DNA of 64,000 bases from Apus apus. Taxonomy: Eukaryota; Chordata; Aves; Apodiformes; Apodidae. The position numbers and the translations under genes are program-made. The notes beneath the pieces were generated by a model, which saw nothing but the letters and a program-made list of their open reading frames with translations, was not told the DNA's origin and searched no databases. Below are positions 30,747 to 44,600 of the stretch, piece by piece; position 1 is the stretch's first letter; each line of letters opens with the position of its first letter. The stretch is from assembly GCF_020740795.1 (NCBI RefSeq), contig NC_067289.1, positions 26,778,108 to 26,842,107 of the forward strand, given 5' to 3'.

Positions 30747-31839
30747 GAGAATTTCTGTAAATAACTCTTTGTCACTTTTGGCTTTGATGAATGTGCAAGT
30801 CCTTACAGCAGAATGTTCTTACTTTTTTTTCCTAAAAAAAATGCCAATAAACAGTTTCCTAGAATCCTGACTTACTATACTTACCTTGTAAGTATGTAGC
30901 TTTAATTGTAAAAGCTGTAATAGAAATTGTATTTCAGTATTTTTGGTCTGCAAATTTTTACTGACCAAAACAGGTACAAAAGCAGATTTCAAATTCCATC
31001 TTCAACTGTTCAACTGTGAGAATGTCAGTAATTTAGTGAAAAAAAGTCTCTTGCCTAGAAAACTAGTTTGAAAAATCTCCTTAAACTTAAGTGGAAATTG
31101 GCTTTTGAAAGAAGGAATAAATCAGTCTTAAAGCTATCTGGAACCATGGCAATATCGGTATAAATCTAAGATGTAGGTCATTTATTCACATAGAAGAAAA
31201 TTCTATCAACAGTCTAACAGTCTGTGTTTTCTTCTACTGTCTTTGCCTCTGGCAAAGCTGTTATCTGATGTGCAAATTAATTGGCTTATACATTAGATTT
31301 TAATGCTGGGACAATTTACCTTAATGATAATCCTTCTACAAAATTTGTTGGCAAAGTTTTAAGGATCAATAATTGAAAAGGTGGGATTTGTTTTTTTGTG
31401 ATGATGGTATTTTTTTGTTGTTTTGGGGTTGGTGGTTTTTTTCCATTAACCCGCATCTTTAGATAAAACAACGTAATTTTCTTCCATCTAGCTCTGTCAG
31501 AGATGACTGCTGCATAAATCCCTTTTTCACACATCTCAATAGGTAGCAGTGGCTGCCTCCGTGGCTCCGTAGCAGTGTTTGGTTTCTGTTATTGAATGGA
31601 ACCGAACCCTGGAATGGTCAGTAAAAGTATTCAGCTTTAGCACAGGAAGCTTAAAATTTGGCATGTTGGTTTTTTTAACAGTACGCCAATGGAGAAGAAA
31701 AATAATGTTTTCCTCATCTGCTATCGGTTAAAGTATCTAACTGACCTAAAATACAGCTCATTTGGTTACAGCTTTCGGGAGAAGCTGCAGGGAACTTTAC
31801 AGTGGTTTCACTTAAGTGACCCAAGGCTCAGTCCTGGGG

Positions 31840-32620
31840 GGATATAAGCGCTGCAGCCGCTGGCGGCCGTGGCAGTGCCCCGTGAGTTCACACCGACACC
31901 GCCAGCTGCCGGAGCGGGGCTCGCAGACGCCGCCTCCTGCAGCAGGTTCTTGCTTCAGGGTGAACGTTCAGAAGAGCGCGCTCCGCATCCGCCTGCCCTG
32001 CCCTTCGCATCCGCTTTCGTTTATGGGCATGTCCTCCTCCTTATCGTGCCGGTAACTGCAGCCGGGTCCTGCTGACCCGGCGGGGAGCGCTGCCGGAAGG
32101 CGGCGGGGCCGCGGGCGGGGCGGGCGCGCCCTCTTCCTGCCCGCCGCGCGCTGATTGGCCCGTGCCCGCCGCTGCGGCGGGACCGGCGGGGGCAGCGGCG
32201 GCGCTGGGAGGGCTCGGCGGGGCCGGGGGCGCGATGTCGCGGAGGCTGAGCAAGTGAGCCGGGGCCGGGCCGTGCCGTGCTGGGGCCGTGCCGTGCCAGG
32301 GCCGTGCCGTGCCGGGGCCGTGCCGTGCCGTGCCGTGCCGCGCCGGGGCCGGGCCGTGCCGCGCCGGGGCCGGGCCGGGCCGGGCCGCGCGGGTCCCGCC
32401 TGCGCTCCGCCGCTTCGCGCCGTTCCCTGCGAGCGGGCGGTGGAGCCAGCAGCGGTAGCTGGCGGAGGAACGCTGAGCCTCCGGCGGCCTGGCCGTGCCG
32501 AGCCCGCCGGTGTGGGTCGTGGCTCCCGGAGCCGTCTCCGCAGGGCAGGGGCGAAACGGCCGCCGGCGAAGCCCCCGCAGCTGCCTCCGAGCAGAGGCTG
32601 CGGAAGCGGAAAGCCGGTTG
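31840..32620 (+). promoter_or_regulatory. HLTF: CpG island / promoter of HLTF
   Basis: A G+C- and CpG-rich block around the first HLTF exon. An inverted CCAAT box (GATTGGCC, ATTGG at 32154-32158) lies about 80 bases before the ATG at 32234, with GC boxes (GGGCGGGGCGGG) just upstream. No TATA box at the expected place. The island continues into intron 1, where it becomes a tandem GTGCC-type repeat. Confidence 0.85.
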
Positions 32621-35600
32621 TACCGGAGCTGTAGATGCCGTTTGCCACAGAAACAGTGACTGCCGAGCTCCGAATAACTCGTCTGTGGAGACTAGTTATC
32701 TTAGTTGGCAGTGCTCTTAAGTTAATCCAGCAACACAGGAGCGTGTTTTGGGTTATACCAAAGGCCGTAGTCGTTATGCATCAGTTGAAGCCTGGATTGA
32801 GGTTTTATTTTTACATACTAGATGAAAACGGTTGTTGACGTGTCAGTCTTCACTCAGACGTGCATCAGAGCAGGGCCAGGGATGTGCCCGGGGGTCCCTT
32901 GGCCACAAGGCAGCCTGGCTGGGGACGTTTGTCCCAGAGGTGTGTCGTGTGGGACCCGGGAGAGGCTGCAGCAGCAGTGTCTCTAAAGTTTATTATGAAG
33001 TATTAATAATAGATGCCAAGTTGTGAAGATAAGCTGAATAAATATTTGGGGAACAGTTGTTTTAGCATGTCAACGTTTGTGGACTTAGGCATGAAGTTGT
33101 TACACAGAGTTAATCACTTCCAAACAGGGTTTTTTAACCTTTTTTTTAGATCAAGAAAATGGGTGTTAGAAAAATACATGGAAATTTTGCAGTGTGAGGT
33201 ATAATTAGAGATGTAAGTGAATCTGGAGAATTCTTAACACACGATCTATGAGGGAATGTAGGGCGGAATGCATGAACACAGTCTGTTAGTCAGATTGTCA
33301 GCTCTTTATTGTAACTGGTGTAAACTAATTTGTTGAGGGTTCAGAACTGGCAGACAAAGTTTTGTTCTAATATAAGAATTTTTTTTAACACTTCCAGGTA
33401 AATATTCTCTGAATCAAGTCATAAAACTGGGGTTTATGGGAAACCTTGTGTGAAGGCATAAATAGATTAGAAGGAAATAGTGATTCTATTAATATTACTA
33501 CTATTATTAAAGTAGTTGTCTGATACTTCACTCTTTGTCTTTCTGCAGAGATTCTGCAAGAGGATGGTCTCAATATAACATCTGCAGAGAGGAGAGAAAC
33601 TGTTCCTGTTTTTCCTCTTCTGACTTTCACTCCAGCCTCGGGTTGGATGACTCCACCTCTGCAGGTGACCCTTCTGGATCAGAGGAGGACACAGACTCAG
33701 CCGTCCTGTATGGAACTCTGCGGGGAAGTGTTGTTGGATTACGATACTACACAGGGATTGTAAGTGCATGATAAAATATCAAGCAGAAGAAAACCTGTTG
33801 TCAGCTACATTTAGTTACAGTTGAAAAATTCCTACAACTTTTGACCCAGTATAATTTCAATAGAGGGTTTTTTTCCTAACTTGCTCTTTTCAACATTCTT
33901 CACAGGAAAAGCTTAGTCTAAATCTTTAATTCAAAATTCAATCAAGGTAGCAAGCTTTCAGATCTGGTTCAGTTATTTGGTAGTTCTCACCCACAAAAGG
34001 CAACTGAAAGTGACTGAAAACAATAAATTAGAAAGGTCTTTGAACTGTTTGCATGTTTATTCCCTTACAAAATATATTAGCAGTTGAAGGTAGTTCTTGC
34101 TCCTAGGAATACTTCTGAGATTGCTGGCATCTAGCAGCTAGCTTTTCTGTAGTGCTTTTGGTATTCTGAGTAAGTAGTAGGTTATTAGACTGACGAAACA
34201 GAATGCTATATGGCATTAATCGTTAAGCACAATATTTAAGTACATGTGTATTAAGTATTTCTGCAAATAATTTGCAATTGAGCAAATGTCTTCTGGCATG
34301 TCTTTGTTTTTGTTAGGTTAATAACAATGAAATGGTTGCACTTCAGAGGGAGCCTAATAATCCTTATGATAAGAATGCAGTGAAAGTAAATAATGTCAAT
34401 GGAGATCAGGTAGGCCATATAAAAAAAGAACTAGCAGCAGCATTGGCAGGCATTATGGACAGCAAACTAGCATTAATTGAAGGGTAAGTGTCAAGATTTC
34501 ACTTTTGGTTTCATGAATGTAAATAGTGAAAACACTTTTTGTTGCTACATCAGCTAATTCTGAAAACTATTTTAAAGTGTTCTCCTTTGATAGAAATGGC
34601 AGCTCTTTGTAATATAATTAAAGCTTCATGTTTTCAGACTCTTTATTCTTCAGTTTAACTACTTGCAGACAGTTCATTCTTTCCTGTATGTGATAAATTT
34701 AGACTACTGGCAGCACATTCCTTAAAGGTTGTTGTGAAGCTCTAAGCACGTGTGGTGGTTTGTATGAAAGGTTTACGCAGTACGAGTACTAACACCTCTC
34801 TGACACAGGCTGTGTTTTGTTGAAAGTAAGCTTGTGAAGTACCTCTTGCTGAAGAAGTAACAAGGTTTATTATAAAAAAATTCAACAATAAAAAAATTAT
34901 TGCAGTGGGCTTTTTTTTTTTCTCCTGCCTTTTATCAGAGTTGTCCCTTATGGAGCAAAAAATGCCTTTACCATGCCTGTACAGATGAGCTTTTGGGGAA
35001 GAGAAGAAAACAAAGAAGCAGTGCTAGTGCAGCTAAAAAGGCATGGATTTAAACTGGCTCCTCCTCTGAAAGGTAAGTCTTGAAGTTTTTGGATTTTTTT
35101 TTTTACTTTTTAAAATATTCAGATTGACCTTTACATTGGTTGGAAGAAATGTGTAAGGATTTGATCACTGTCGTAGTCTTGATTTTTCAACTTCATTGGG
35201 GAATAATGCAGAGCCCACAGCTATTAATTTTAAACTTATCAAGAAGTACACTTTCTGTCCTGTCTTTTTATGCTACCTACCAGCAACCAGAGAGGCATTT
35301 GAGCAACCTAGAAATATATGCAATTCCATAAGTTCCTTTAAAAATCCATAGTGATTTCCTACATTTCTCTAGACTTGAAAAAAAAATTAAGAAGAAGGTG
35401 AGGGTCTGAGGGACAGTGCTGCTTTGTAGCTAAGTGCTGGGACATGGATCCTGCTAGTGAGGTGCGAGCAAACAGAGATGAGATGTCTCTGAACAAATCA
35501 GCTTAACAGACTTGATGCTTTGCAGAGCCAGCCTTGCACAAAAAGCACCTCTGTACTCCTGGAATCAGGCTTTGTGGGAGCAGTGGCAGTTGGGAGTAAG

Positions 35601-38600
35601 GACACATGCAGAAATAAAGGCTTGGAGAGGGATGGATCTGCTTTACATATAGCAGGATTTCAGTTTTTATCTCCTAGGTTCTGTTGCACACAGCTGACAG
35701 AAGAAGCATTCGGAGTAAAAAAGCATTTGTGTGGTCAGTCATCATGCTGTTACTGAGTCAATTTTCACGTAACACACCATTTTTAAGAAACATGGTTGTC
35801 GTGTCCATTGAAGGATCCCAGCCCATGGCTCATTGCCTGTGAGTCATGGAGCTTTGGGGGAGCCTTTGTGGCCCGTTCAAGTAAAGGACAAAAAAGCAAA
35901 TGTTGAAAGATACTGTCTTACAGCCCACAGTCTGATCCGCATTATCGCTGATGAGCCAGTGAAGGTTGAGACTGGGAGGTCATCATACTGCTGTGTTTCA
36001 AAATTCTGTCTTTTTAATGACAAGTAGGTTCAGAATGTGGTTTTGGATCCAAGTGGATTTCTGGGAGAGCAGGTCCAAGTTACAGTGCTCCGGTTCATGC
36101 TGCTGTGCAGTTGACAACTGAGCAGGTTTGCATTTCATACTTAAACACCTGGAAGCTGGAATTTTAACAGTTGGGGCCTCTAACTTCGTCATTAACAAAA
36201 TAGGGCTTGTGAAGTGGAAGTCTGTTGCTGGTTGTTTGTTGTTTTTTTTTTTTTTTCCTTTTTGAGCCACAGATTTGCTTGGAAGTAATTTTGGAACTTC
36301 TGAGCTTTTTAATTTTTATACTGCAAGGAGATGTTTTAGCTCAGACAGCCTTGAGTTCTGTGTAATTTTGGGAAGCTTTGGTTTTTCGATAATTTTTTAC
36401 GTTGCTGTGGTTGTGTGGGGTTTTTTTTCTTAACTGTCCTAATATCTAACCAGACAACAAGTATGTTAAGTTCTCAAATGAAAGTAAAATTGGACTTTCA
36501 GACTTTTTATTGTCAGACTTGAACCTGACAGGCTGATAGGTGAAGGGTTGGGTGGTGGTTTGTTGTTGCTTTTGCATTATTTTGTTTATTCAAATTAGGG
36601 TGAAGTAGTTACTTCAGTGGGTGTTGTACAAGGTTGTGAATGTATTTAGCCATCCCTTCTCAGCTCTTGCTTGTATTGGGTTCTGTTTGTCTTGGAAAAA
36701 CTGAACTTAGTGTTTATATAGCAGTAGGTAACAAACATGTTCCAGCAAAAGTAGTAGACCTGTGTATACTGATGACTACAGACAAGTAATTGTAATTTAA
36801 TAGAGCAATTGGTTGTTTAGTGAGGTTATTTTTAAGTGCAATAATTTTAATTGCAATTTTTGTGTTCATTTATGCAGCTGAAAAGTGAATTTGACAAACT
36901 GTTTGAGGATCTGAAGGAAGATGATAAAACTTGTGAAATGGAAGGAGCAGAGGTATTTCTTAAGTTAGAAACTGTTTTCTAGAAAGATATAAATGCTTAA
37001 AACATCTACATGCGTGTTTAGCTTTGTTGTCTGGACACAGGAAATGCTTGAATCAGAAAAAAAAATCAGTAGATACAAAGGACTTAATAAAAAATTTTCT
37101 TCCAAAAATGGAATGTTGTATTTAACATGTGAATAGTGTATAACATACCTCCTTAATTTGCAGGCTGTTGGCACACCCTTGCTGCCCCATCAGAAGCAGG
37201 CTTTAGCTTGGATGGTTTCACGAGAGAACAGTAATGATTTGCCACCATTTTGGGAAGAGAGAAGTAATTTCTATTACAATATACTTACCAATTTCTCAGA
37301 AAAGAAGCGACCTAAAAATGTTCTTGGAGGAATACTAGCTGATGATATGGGACTGGTAATAATACTTACCAAGCTTGGTTTTGTTTGGCTGTTGTTTTTT
37401 CTTTTAAATAGTGTGTGTGTTTCTTGATTGGTTGGTCATTTGGTTAATTTTAACCTGTGGAAAATATTACATCCTTTTCTGTTGTGCAGGGTAAAACACT
37501 TACTACTATTGCATTGATTCTCACAAATTTTCAAGATGGCAAGCCTCTTCCTATTGAAAAGATCACAAGTGATAAGTTTTATGAGGTGAGATGAAAGAAA
37601 AAAGATTGGTTTAACAGAGATAATATAGCAGTTAATAAACAAACTCTTGCCAGGTAACTTCCTGTGTGGTGAAACTTGTGTACATTCTGTAGAAAAAGTT
37701 ATTCAAGTACATCAGATAGAAGGAAGAACAGGGGAGGTTAGTTCAAGGTAGGTGGACTATGTTACTTCAGAGTGTGTAATTGAGCTGTAGGATGTTATCT
37801 TAGGAGTGTGTACACATCAAGTATACTTCAAGGAAGTGAACTAACAAACTCTTCTTAGGTAGTGTAGTTCAAGGGCTTTTTGCTTTTATTTTGATTTTCA
37901 AGACGATAAACTAAGTGCTGAGGTGATTTTTTTCTGCTATATTCTCTTGCTGTATTAAGGAGGGGGGTTTTGTTTTATCATACTTGTCTAAATTCAACAT
38001 AATAATGCTTTCCCAGTTAACATTCTGTGGACAAACAGAAATGTTATTGGTGTGTTTTCTTTCTAGGGCAACTGCACAGACTTTCTCTCCCCTGCCTCAC
38101 TGCAGTTTCATTTGAAATCTGTATGTGGCTATTAAAACAAAAAAGTACGGCTTTTTCAGCACCTTTAAGTGACAGTCTAACTTACCACTGAGCAAGGCTT
38201 TCATGTTTCAGAGCAGTAAATAATCACTGGTCAGATTCGTGTAATAATGTTACTGTTATTTTTTCCAGTCTGTACATTAAAAAGTTTCCATTCCTCAACA
38301 GGAGCCCGGAGCTACAGGCACGAGCAGAGCTGGACACAGACTGTGTCAAGGTGATAGCAAACTGGGAAGTCCAGTAATGTTTGCATGATACTGAACCTTT
38401 CTGGCTGGGGTACTCTTGGTCTGTGGTTAGTGATAGTCTTTACGAACTCTTGACATAGTAAGTATGTCAGAGAAGTATTTAAAACATACCTGTAAAGATG
38501 TCTCAGGTGACATGTGAAAAGATGAAGTGCCTTGTGAGGAAGTTGCATCCTGCCAGGAAAGTTACTGCATCCGGGAAGTGAATTCTGGGTTCCTTTTGCT

Positions 38601-41600
38601 TTCCTTTTTCTTTCCTTGTAGGTGAAACAGGAGCACTTGTGCATCTGTTAGAATCTTGTTTGTTTAAGCGGTAAACATTAGTAGTTAAATTGTAATTGGG
38701 CTCTGTATTAAGTCACTTTTTTGTTTGATTTTGGAAATACTTTAAGTAATGAGCAAATTACACGTACTTGGAAAGATTTTATCACACCGGTAGTTTTCAG
38801 GTTGTATCAGGAGAATTTACAGATGTCTGTGAAAAAATATACTTGCTGTTAGTATGTGTTTTAACTCTTCATGCTTTTGAAAATGACTGAAGATGTATGG
38901 GGCTTGACTTTTTCTTGCAGTAACTTTTTTCCTCTCGTGCAAGGAGTTTTAATACAGATGGCCTAACTAATAGCAGGAGAGCAGTGAAAGGGACTGATGA
39001 GGAGAGAACGCATTCTTAAGGAACTGCCTCTGATGAAAGCTGTTTTTATCAGTACTCTGGAAGGGAGAAAATGGAGACTTCCATAGAAGTCAGTATGAGT
39101 GTCACCAAAAATCAGAACCTTTACCAGAGCTGAAATGCCTAGCAGCATTCAAGGTTCTTATTTTTTGAAAAGCATTGCGCATTTTAACAAGATACTGTTT
39201 ACAGCAGTGGGGGAAGAGCCTGTTTCTGCTATTATTTTATCTGAAAAAGTGATGATGTCTTTCAAACCTCTAAACCACGCCCCCCTTCTCCCCCATTAAT
39301 CATTCTAGTATGCATTAAATTGATACCTGTTTCTTGAGTGAGACAGTTTGTTCTTGACCACCTGCAAACTCAGTACACATTCTATGACTCTGTAAATATT
39401 TAAGATTGTTTTAAGACTAGTTTCGTTTTTCGTTTGTGACTGCAGTGTCAGTAGTTCTTGCCCTGTGCAAAACTGTAATTGTTTTAAAGGAAGTTTGTAC
39501 TTGTTCTTGATCAAGTTATGCTAATGTTGGTTTGATAACCAAGCTGAAGACTGTATTTTTCATACATACCAATTTCTTTATGAAGACTCTAGCAGTGTGA
39601 TGGACCCTGGTGTTTCTAACGTTAAAAAGTCTGAAAATACTCCACTGAGACACTCAAGTTGTCATCCAAAAAAGTAGGTACCTGGAATGATCTTTTTCTT
39701 TCTGTTGGTTTGCTAAATAGATTTTGAGTAAAAAGATGTGGTACTTGATTTTTTTAACCATAGCCTAAAACCATCCTGCTCTCTCTTCACCTTCCAGTGT
39801 GCTATACTTCTGCTTACATTTATCATGTTCTGTATCTGTGTTGCACTGGGGAATATATTTAAAAAAACACATTAGCTCATTCTACATGGCTTGTGTGACT
39901 GCATGCCTGGGTGTCTCCTTCAATAGTAAAAGTGTCTGATAACATCAGTGTGTGGTCTCTTAAAAACCTGGCTGTGAAGTAATCCTTGCTCTAGTATCAG
40001 CCGGGTTTTAAAGTGGTTAAGAAATACTTGTCAGGCATGTTTCTGACCCAGTTTTGAGCTGAGGAAGTTGTGAAGCTTACTAATGTGTTTGAACCTTCCC
40101 ACCAACACAAGCCTCTTCTGAAAACTGGTGTGATCTTCAGTGATAATCTGTACCAAGTTTGATGAGCATCATTCACCCTGCAGTTCTGTGTGATTTGCTT
40201 TCCCTTTTCCTAACCTTTTCAAAGATAAACCTTTCAAATCACAGCAGCATCTTGTTTGCAATGTCAAGTTAATTTATTTTATGCTGTTGATGTTTAATAT
40301 TTAAATTTAAAATTAAGGCAGTAGTAGAGTTATCGGTTGGTTTTTTTCCTTTCTTAATGGTGATATCTTAGAGATACAGCCAAGAAACCCAGATATTCAG
40401 GAAGCAGTAACTTGGGAGAGTCTGAAGAATGGCTACAACAACAAACAGAGCGTAAGTTGCAAGGAATTATTTTTTTTAATTGGTTACTGTAATACCTGGT
40501 GTCTTTCTGGAGCCAAACCAAATAGGATTCCTGATTAATTGGAAAAGAAAGTAACTAAACTACATGTATTTTTTGGTTGTTTTTGTTTTGTTTTGTTTTT
40601 ATTCAACCAAAAGTTTAAGCAGAAAATTTTAGAAACTGCTAAATGGGAAAGCAGTATTTTAGTCCTAAGTGCTGTAGTTTGTTTCCTTAGGAGAACAAGT
40701 GGTGGTATAACAAGCTGTCAAACAGTGAAAAGCAGAATATTTAGAATTTGACATACACTTCTCATCGCAGAACTGTGTCTGGAAAAACAAATGCAAAAAA
40801 TTAAGTCCATCTTCTGTGGTAAAAACATGAAATGTGATCACAAAGAGGCAAGAACATGGGTCATTTGTTGAACTACGTACCTTGCAAAAAAAGAAGGGCC
40901 ACAGGTATTCTGGAGTAAGCAGCTAAGTTTAAGGTTAAAGTACTTGCAGTGAAACCTGTTTTTTTAACGACTGGGAACCTGCATTCCTCTGAAGATTCAG
41001 AACCTGCAGTGGATGTGTAAGATGCTGCATTTCTGCACACAAGCCTGTGAGAGTTCAGGGAGCGTCTGGGTGATGCTCATAGCCACTTGGTTTAGTTTCA
41101 GGTAGTCCTGCGAGGAGCAGGGAGTTGGAGTCCATGTTCCTTATGGGTCCCTTTCAACTTGAGATGTTCTGCATTATTGTAGTGGAGAAGAGAAGTAATT
41201 TGGTTAAGAGGCTTGAGTTTTATGAAGTGTGTCATAAAAATAAATGCACACACATGCTCTGCATGGTGTAAATAATCGGTGTTTGCTTTTCTGCAGCAAC
41301 TTCCTGTGTTATCAAAGAAGATACAAGCTTTGCCTCTGCTCTCCTACCTTCATCTACTTGTTTAAAAAGACAAAGAAAGAGAAAAGGTAATGAAGGGTTA
41401 AACAGTTAATAGTACTTTCTGAGTTTTTTGAAGCTGAAGTATTACACTTATTTGACTTAATAAAAGAAGCTTATGTCTTTGTAAATTGCTTGGATGCTGC
41501 TCAGCTGAGGAAATGTAGAAAAGGCTTCAGAGAACCATAAGTTTCTTGAACTTCTACTTTGCTTTAAAGTGAACGGTTATGCCACTAAATAAGACTTTTG

Positions 41601-44600
41601 CCTACTCAGGTACAGCTGGTGTTCAGACAGTTGAGAAGAAATATTCCGATGATGGCTCCAGAGCAACACTGATTGTGTGTCCGCTTTCTGTCCTGAGCAA
41701 CTGGGCTGTAAGTGCTCATCTGTTTAATGTGTACATGTGATAATAGTGCTCATGCTAGTAAAAGGTCATGGTTTTCCTTTCTTATGAAACAGAGCTGCTT
41801 TCACAAGGGAGGTTTATTTGATAGCAATGTAAAAAACAAGCAGTGCAGCGCGCAGCCCCACGAGCGGTGAGTGGGCTTTGCTCCCTGCTGCTGCCTGGGC
41901 AGAGCCCTCTGGAACTTGTGTGGTTTAACTCCTTCAACCAGATGAGGAAGGTAGAGGGGACAGGTCCTTCTTCTTGCATTTCCAGAATTAAATATTGTGT
42001 TTCATTGATAATGCACGTGACATTTCATTTACTAGAGACGTTCAGTAATGTTGGTGATGTGTGGGAGAAGGTCTTCTAGGGTGACCAGGGCCCTTCTAGC
42101 TCTGCCTCTGCATTAGTTACTGTTTTCATTTGCATGACATTTTGAATGCAAATGTCAAGGAGATATCTTTAACTTTCAAGTTACGGTTTATTTGGCAGTT
42201 TATGCTGTCTGTGGTTAGAACATTAGTAAGAGAAGGACACAGTTTCATCTTAGACTGTAGGTAAAACATTGAAATCCAACGGTGTAAAAACAAAAGTACT
42301 CTTTATGTCAATTCAAAACTAAAATAAGTATTTAAAAATAAAACTTAAAGAGTCTGGTGCTTCAAAATCAAATTGTTGATTTTTGTTGGCTGTCAAGGTT
42401 ACTGTTTTCTGAGTGCTTCACAGAACAAATATAGGGAATGTAAACATTGATTTTTAAAATGAATACTTTGACAATTGTGCCATTGTTTATGTTAAAAAAA
42501 CGGAGGTGGTTAACCCAGTAAGTGGAAGAAGCTGTGAAGGAACAGTGAAAAAAGAAACAAAGAGATGATGGACAGAAAGGGGAAGAGAACATAAAAGCTC
42601 TTCCTTCACAGCCAGGGAACTGGAGTTGCCTGAATGTGACCATGTCTATCACTAACAACTGAGGTGACTCCTTCTGGTCCCTCTTCTCAACTGGGAGGAG
42701 TGGGTAGAGAAAGTCATAGAGCTAGAGAAAGTGGATTTTAGTTAAGGCAACTTCAAATAATTTTATTCCATCATGTAGTAACACAGTATATTTTGGATTA
42801 CTTTTGAAACTTCTATTTCAGGACCAGTTTGAACAACACATCCACCAAGATTTTCGTGTAAATATTCATGTGTATTATGGTTCTGACCGCTGCAAAGACC
42901 CATCAGTTCTTTCAGAACAAGACGTCGTACTGACAACATACAACATCTTGGCTACTGATTATGGAGTAAGTAAATGAGAAAACGTGTGGGTGGAAGATCC
43001 CTCACTGTTCCAGACTCCTGGTGTTCGGGCTGCTGATAGCAGGATATTAAAGTACTGATCTGGTGGGGAGTCAAAAGCTTAGAGCTGCAGTTTTGCTTTA
43101 TACACTTTCTTGCAGGTTCACTGGGGTAACAAATGGAGTTTTTTATTGTAGAGAAAATTATGTGGCTGCAATTGTGGCAGCTCAAGGGAGAGACTTTTTA
43201 AGGATAGAAAAGGATTGGCAAGTATGTAAGTCTCCCCACATCTCACTGGCAATGACGCTGCTATTCCTCCCTTGCTCTACCAAATTCAAAGAATGTGGAG
43301 CATATAAAAACATAATCTCACAGTTCTTGTTGCACATGGGCTGCAACAAAGTAGCTCATTGCATGAGATATATTTGTAAAGTGATGTGATGTTTTCTTAG
43401 AAATTCCAGCCATTTTAAAAGACTGAAGTTTACATCTTTAAGTATAATATAAATTTCTAATTTGCTCCCTGTTCCATTTTCCATATCTGTGACTTAGAAG
43501 CCTTTCTTCTTTTCAGACGTAGCTTATTTTTGTCATAGCTCATATTCAAGTATAAGACTGCTAACATTTTACAGGAGTCATTAAATCTAAAAGAAGGAAT
43601 GCCTCAATGTTAGTTTAGCTCTTTGGTGTTGATACATAAACAAGATGCAAATAAGTACTATCCATTATTACTTGTGGGATTGTTAAATTAAACGTTTGCT
43701 TAATGCAAATTCCAAAGAAGTATTTTAATTTGAGACAAAAATTTTAAAAAATACTGTGTTTCAGATCAGAGGTGACAGCCCTCTGCACAAAGTGAAGTGG
43801 CTGAGAATTGTGTTGGATGAGGGGCACACTATACGAAATCCAAATGCTCAGCAAACTAAAGCTGCCTTGAATCTGGAGGGACACAGAAGATGGATACTTA
43901 CAGGTAAAATCTTTGACATCAGAGGAAATGCGGTGCAGATCATCTTATTATAACTGCCTTGTGTTTCAAATGTGGTGTTCCCACTTTGGCTTTCTCTGGG
44001 AGATGGTTAATGTCTGTGTCAGATTCATTTGAAATGCCTTTAACCTTGCCTTTAAGCAGTGCTTTCAGTGTGTCATCTTTCAGTTGGTTTTGATTCTATT
44101 TGCTTGGTTTTGTGGTTTGGGGTTGGGTTTTTTTCAGTTTTTGTTTTAAAATAATAACTTTTGATACTCGTGTTTGGTGGAAATGCAGGTACGAAGGGAC
44201 CTGTTTATGAGCTGGCATGTTAGGTCTGGTTGGAAGCTCAGGCTGTCAGCTGCTTCCCTGAGCATCAGGAGCTTTCTGAAGGCAGCAGTCATCCTAGAAG
44301 CTGACAGGGGCCATGCATGCATATAATCCTTAAATGTAATTTAAAGAAGATCAGGATGTAACCAATGATGGTGAAGCTGAAAGACAAAGACCAACCTCCA
44401 GGTCTTCCTAGCACTGAGAGCTGCAGTTTTCTCACTCTTTTATATATTTAAGTGTTTTGTAATACTTTAATTAAGAAAATAATACCTATTATACCTGAAG
44501 ATAACATCAGCCTAGTTATAAGACACCTTGTCCATGATGTAATTGGAGGAAGCACAGAACTTTCGCTTTTACTAAAACTTCATATGTTTTTTGTTTCTTT

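Larger units (their letters stand above)
27251..31839. other. Gap between alpha-tubulin and HLTF promoters
   Basis: About 4.6 kb between two divergent CpG-island promoters (tubulin minus, HLTF plus). Mostly AT-rich with scattered short open frames on both strands and no recognised gene. Listed separately are an exon-like GC-rich ORF at 28423-28508, a 17-base G run at 30449-30465 and a hairpin at 30711-30746. A long T run lies near 29887-29904. No transposable element was recognised with confidence. Confidence 0.6.

Noticed and set aside
31968..32720. Frames of up to 226 codons across the HLTF CpG island and GTGCC repeat
   Set aside because: Their translations are Gly/Ala/Arg/Pro repeats caused by the minisatellite. 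The HLTF frame is the short exon at 32234-32253.
43063..43389. 108-codon plus-strand frame in an HLTF intron
   Set aside because: No homology recognised, no matching splice sites, and it lies between well-defined HLTF exons at 42822-42965 and 43765-43903.
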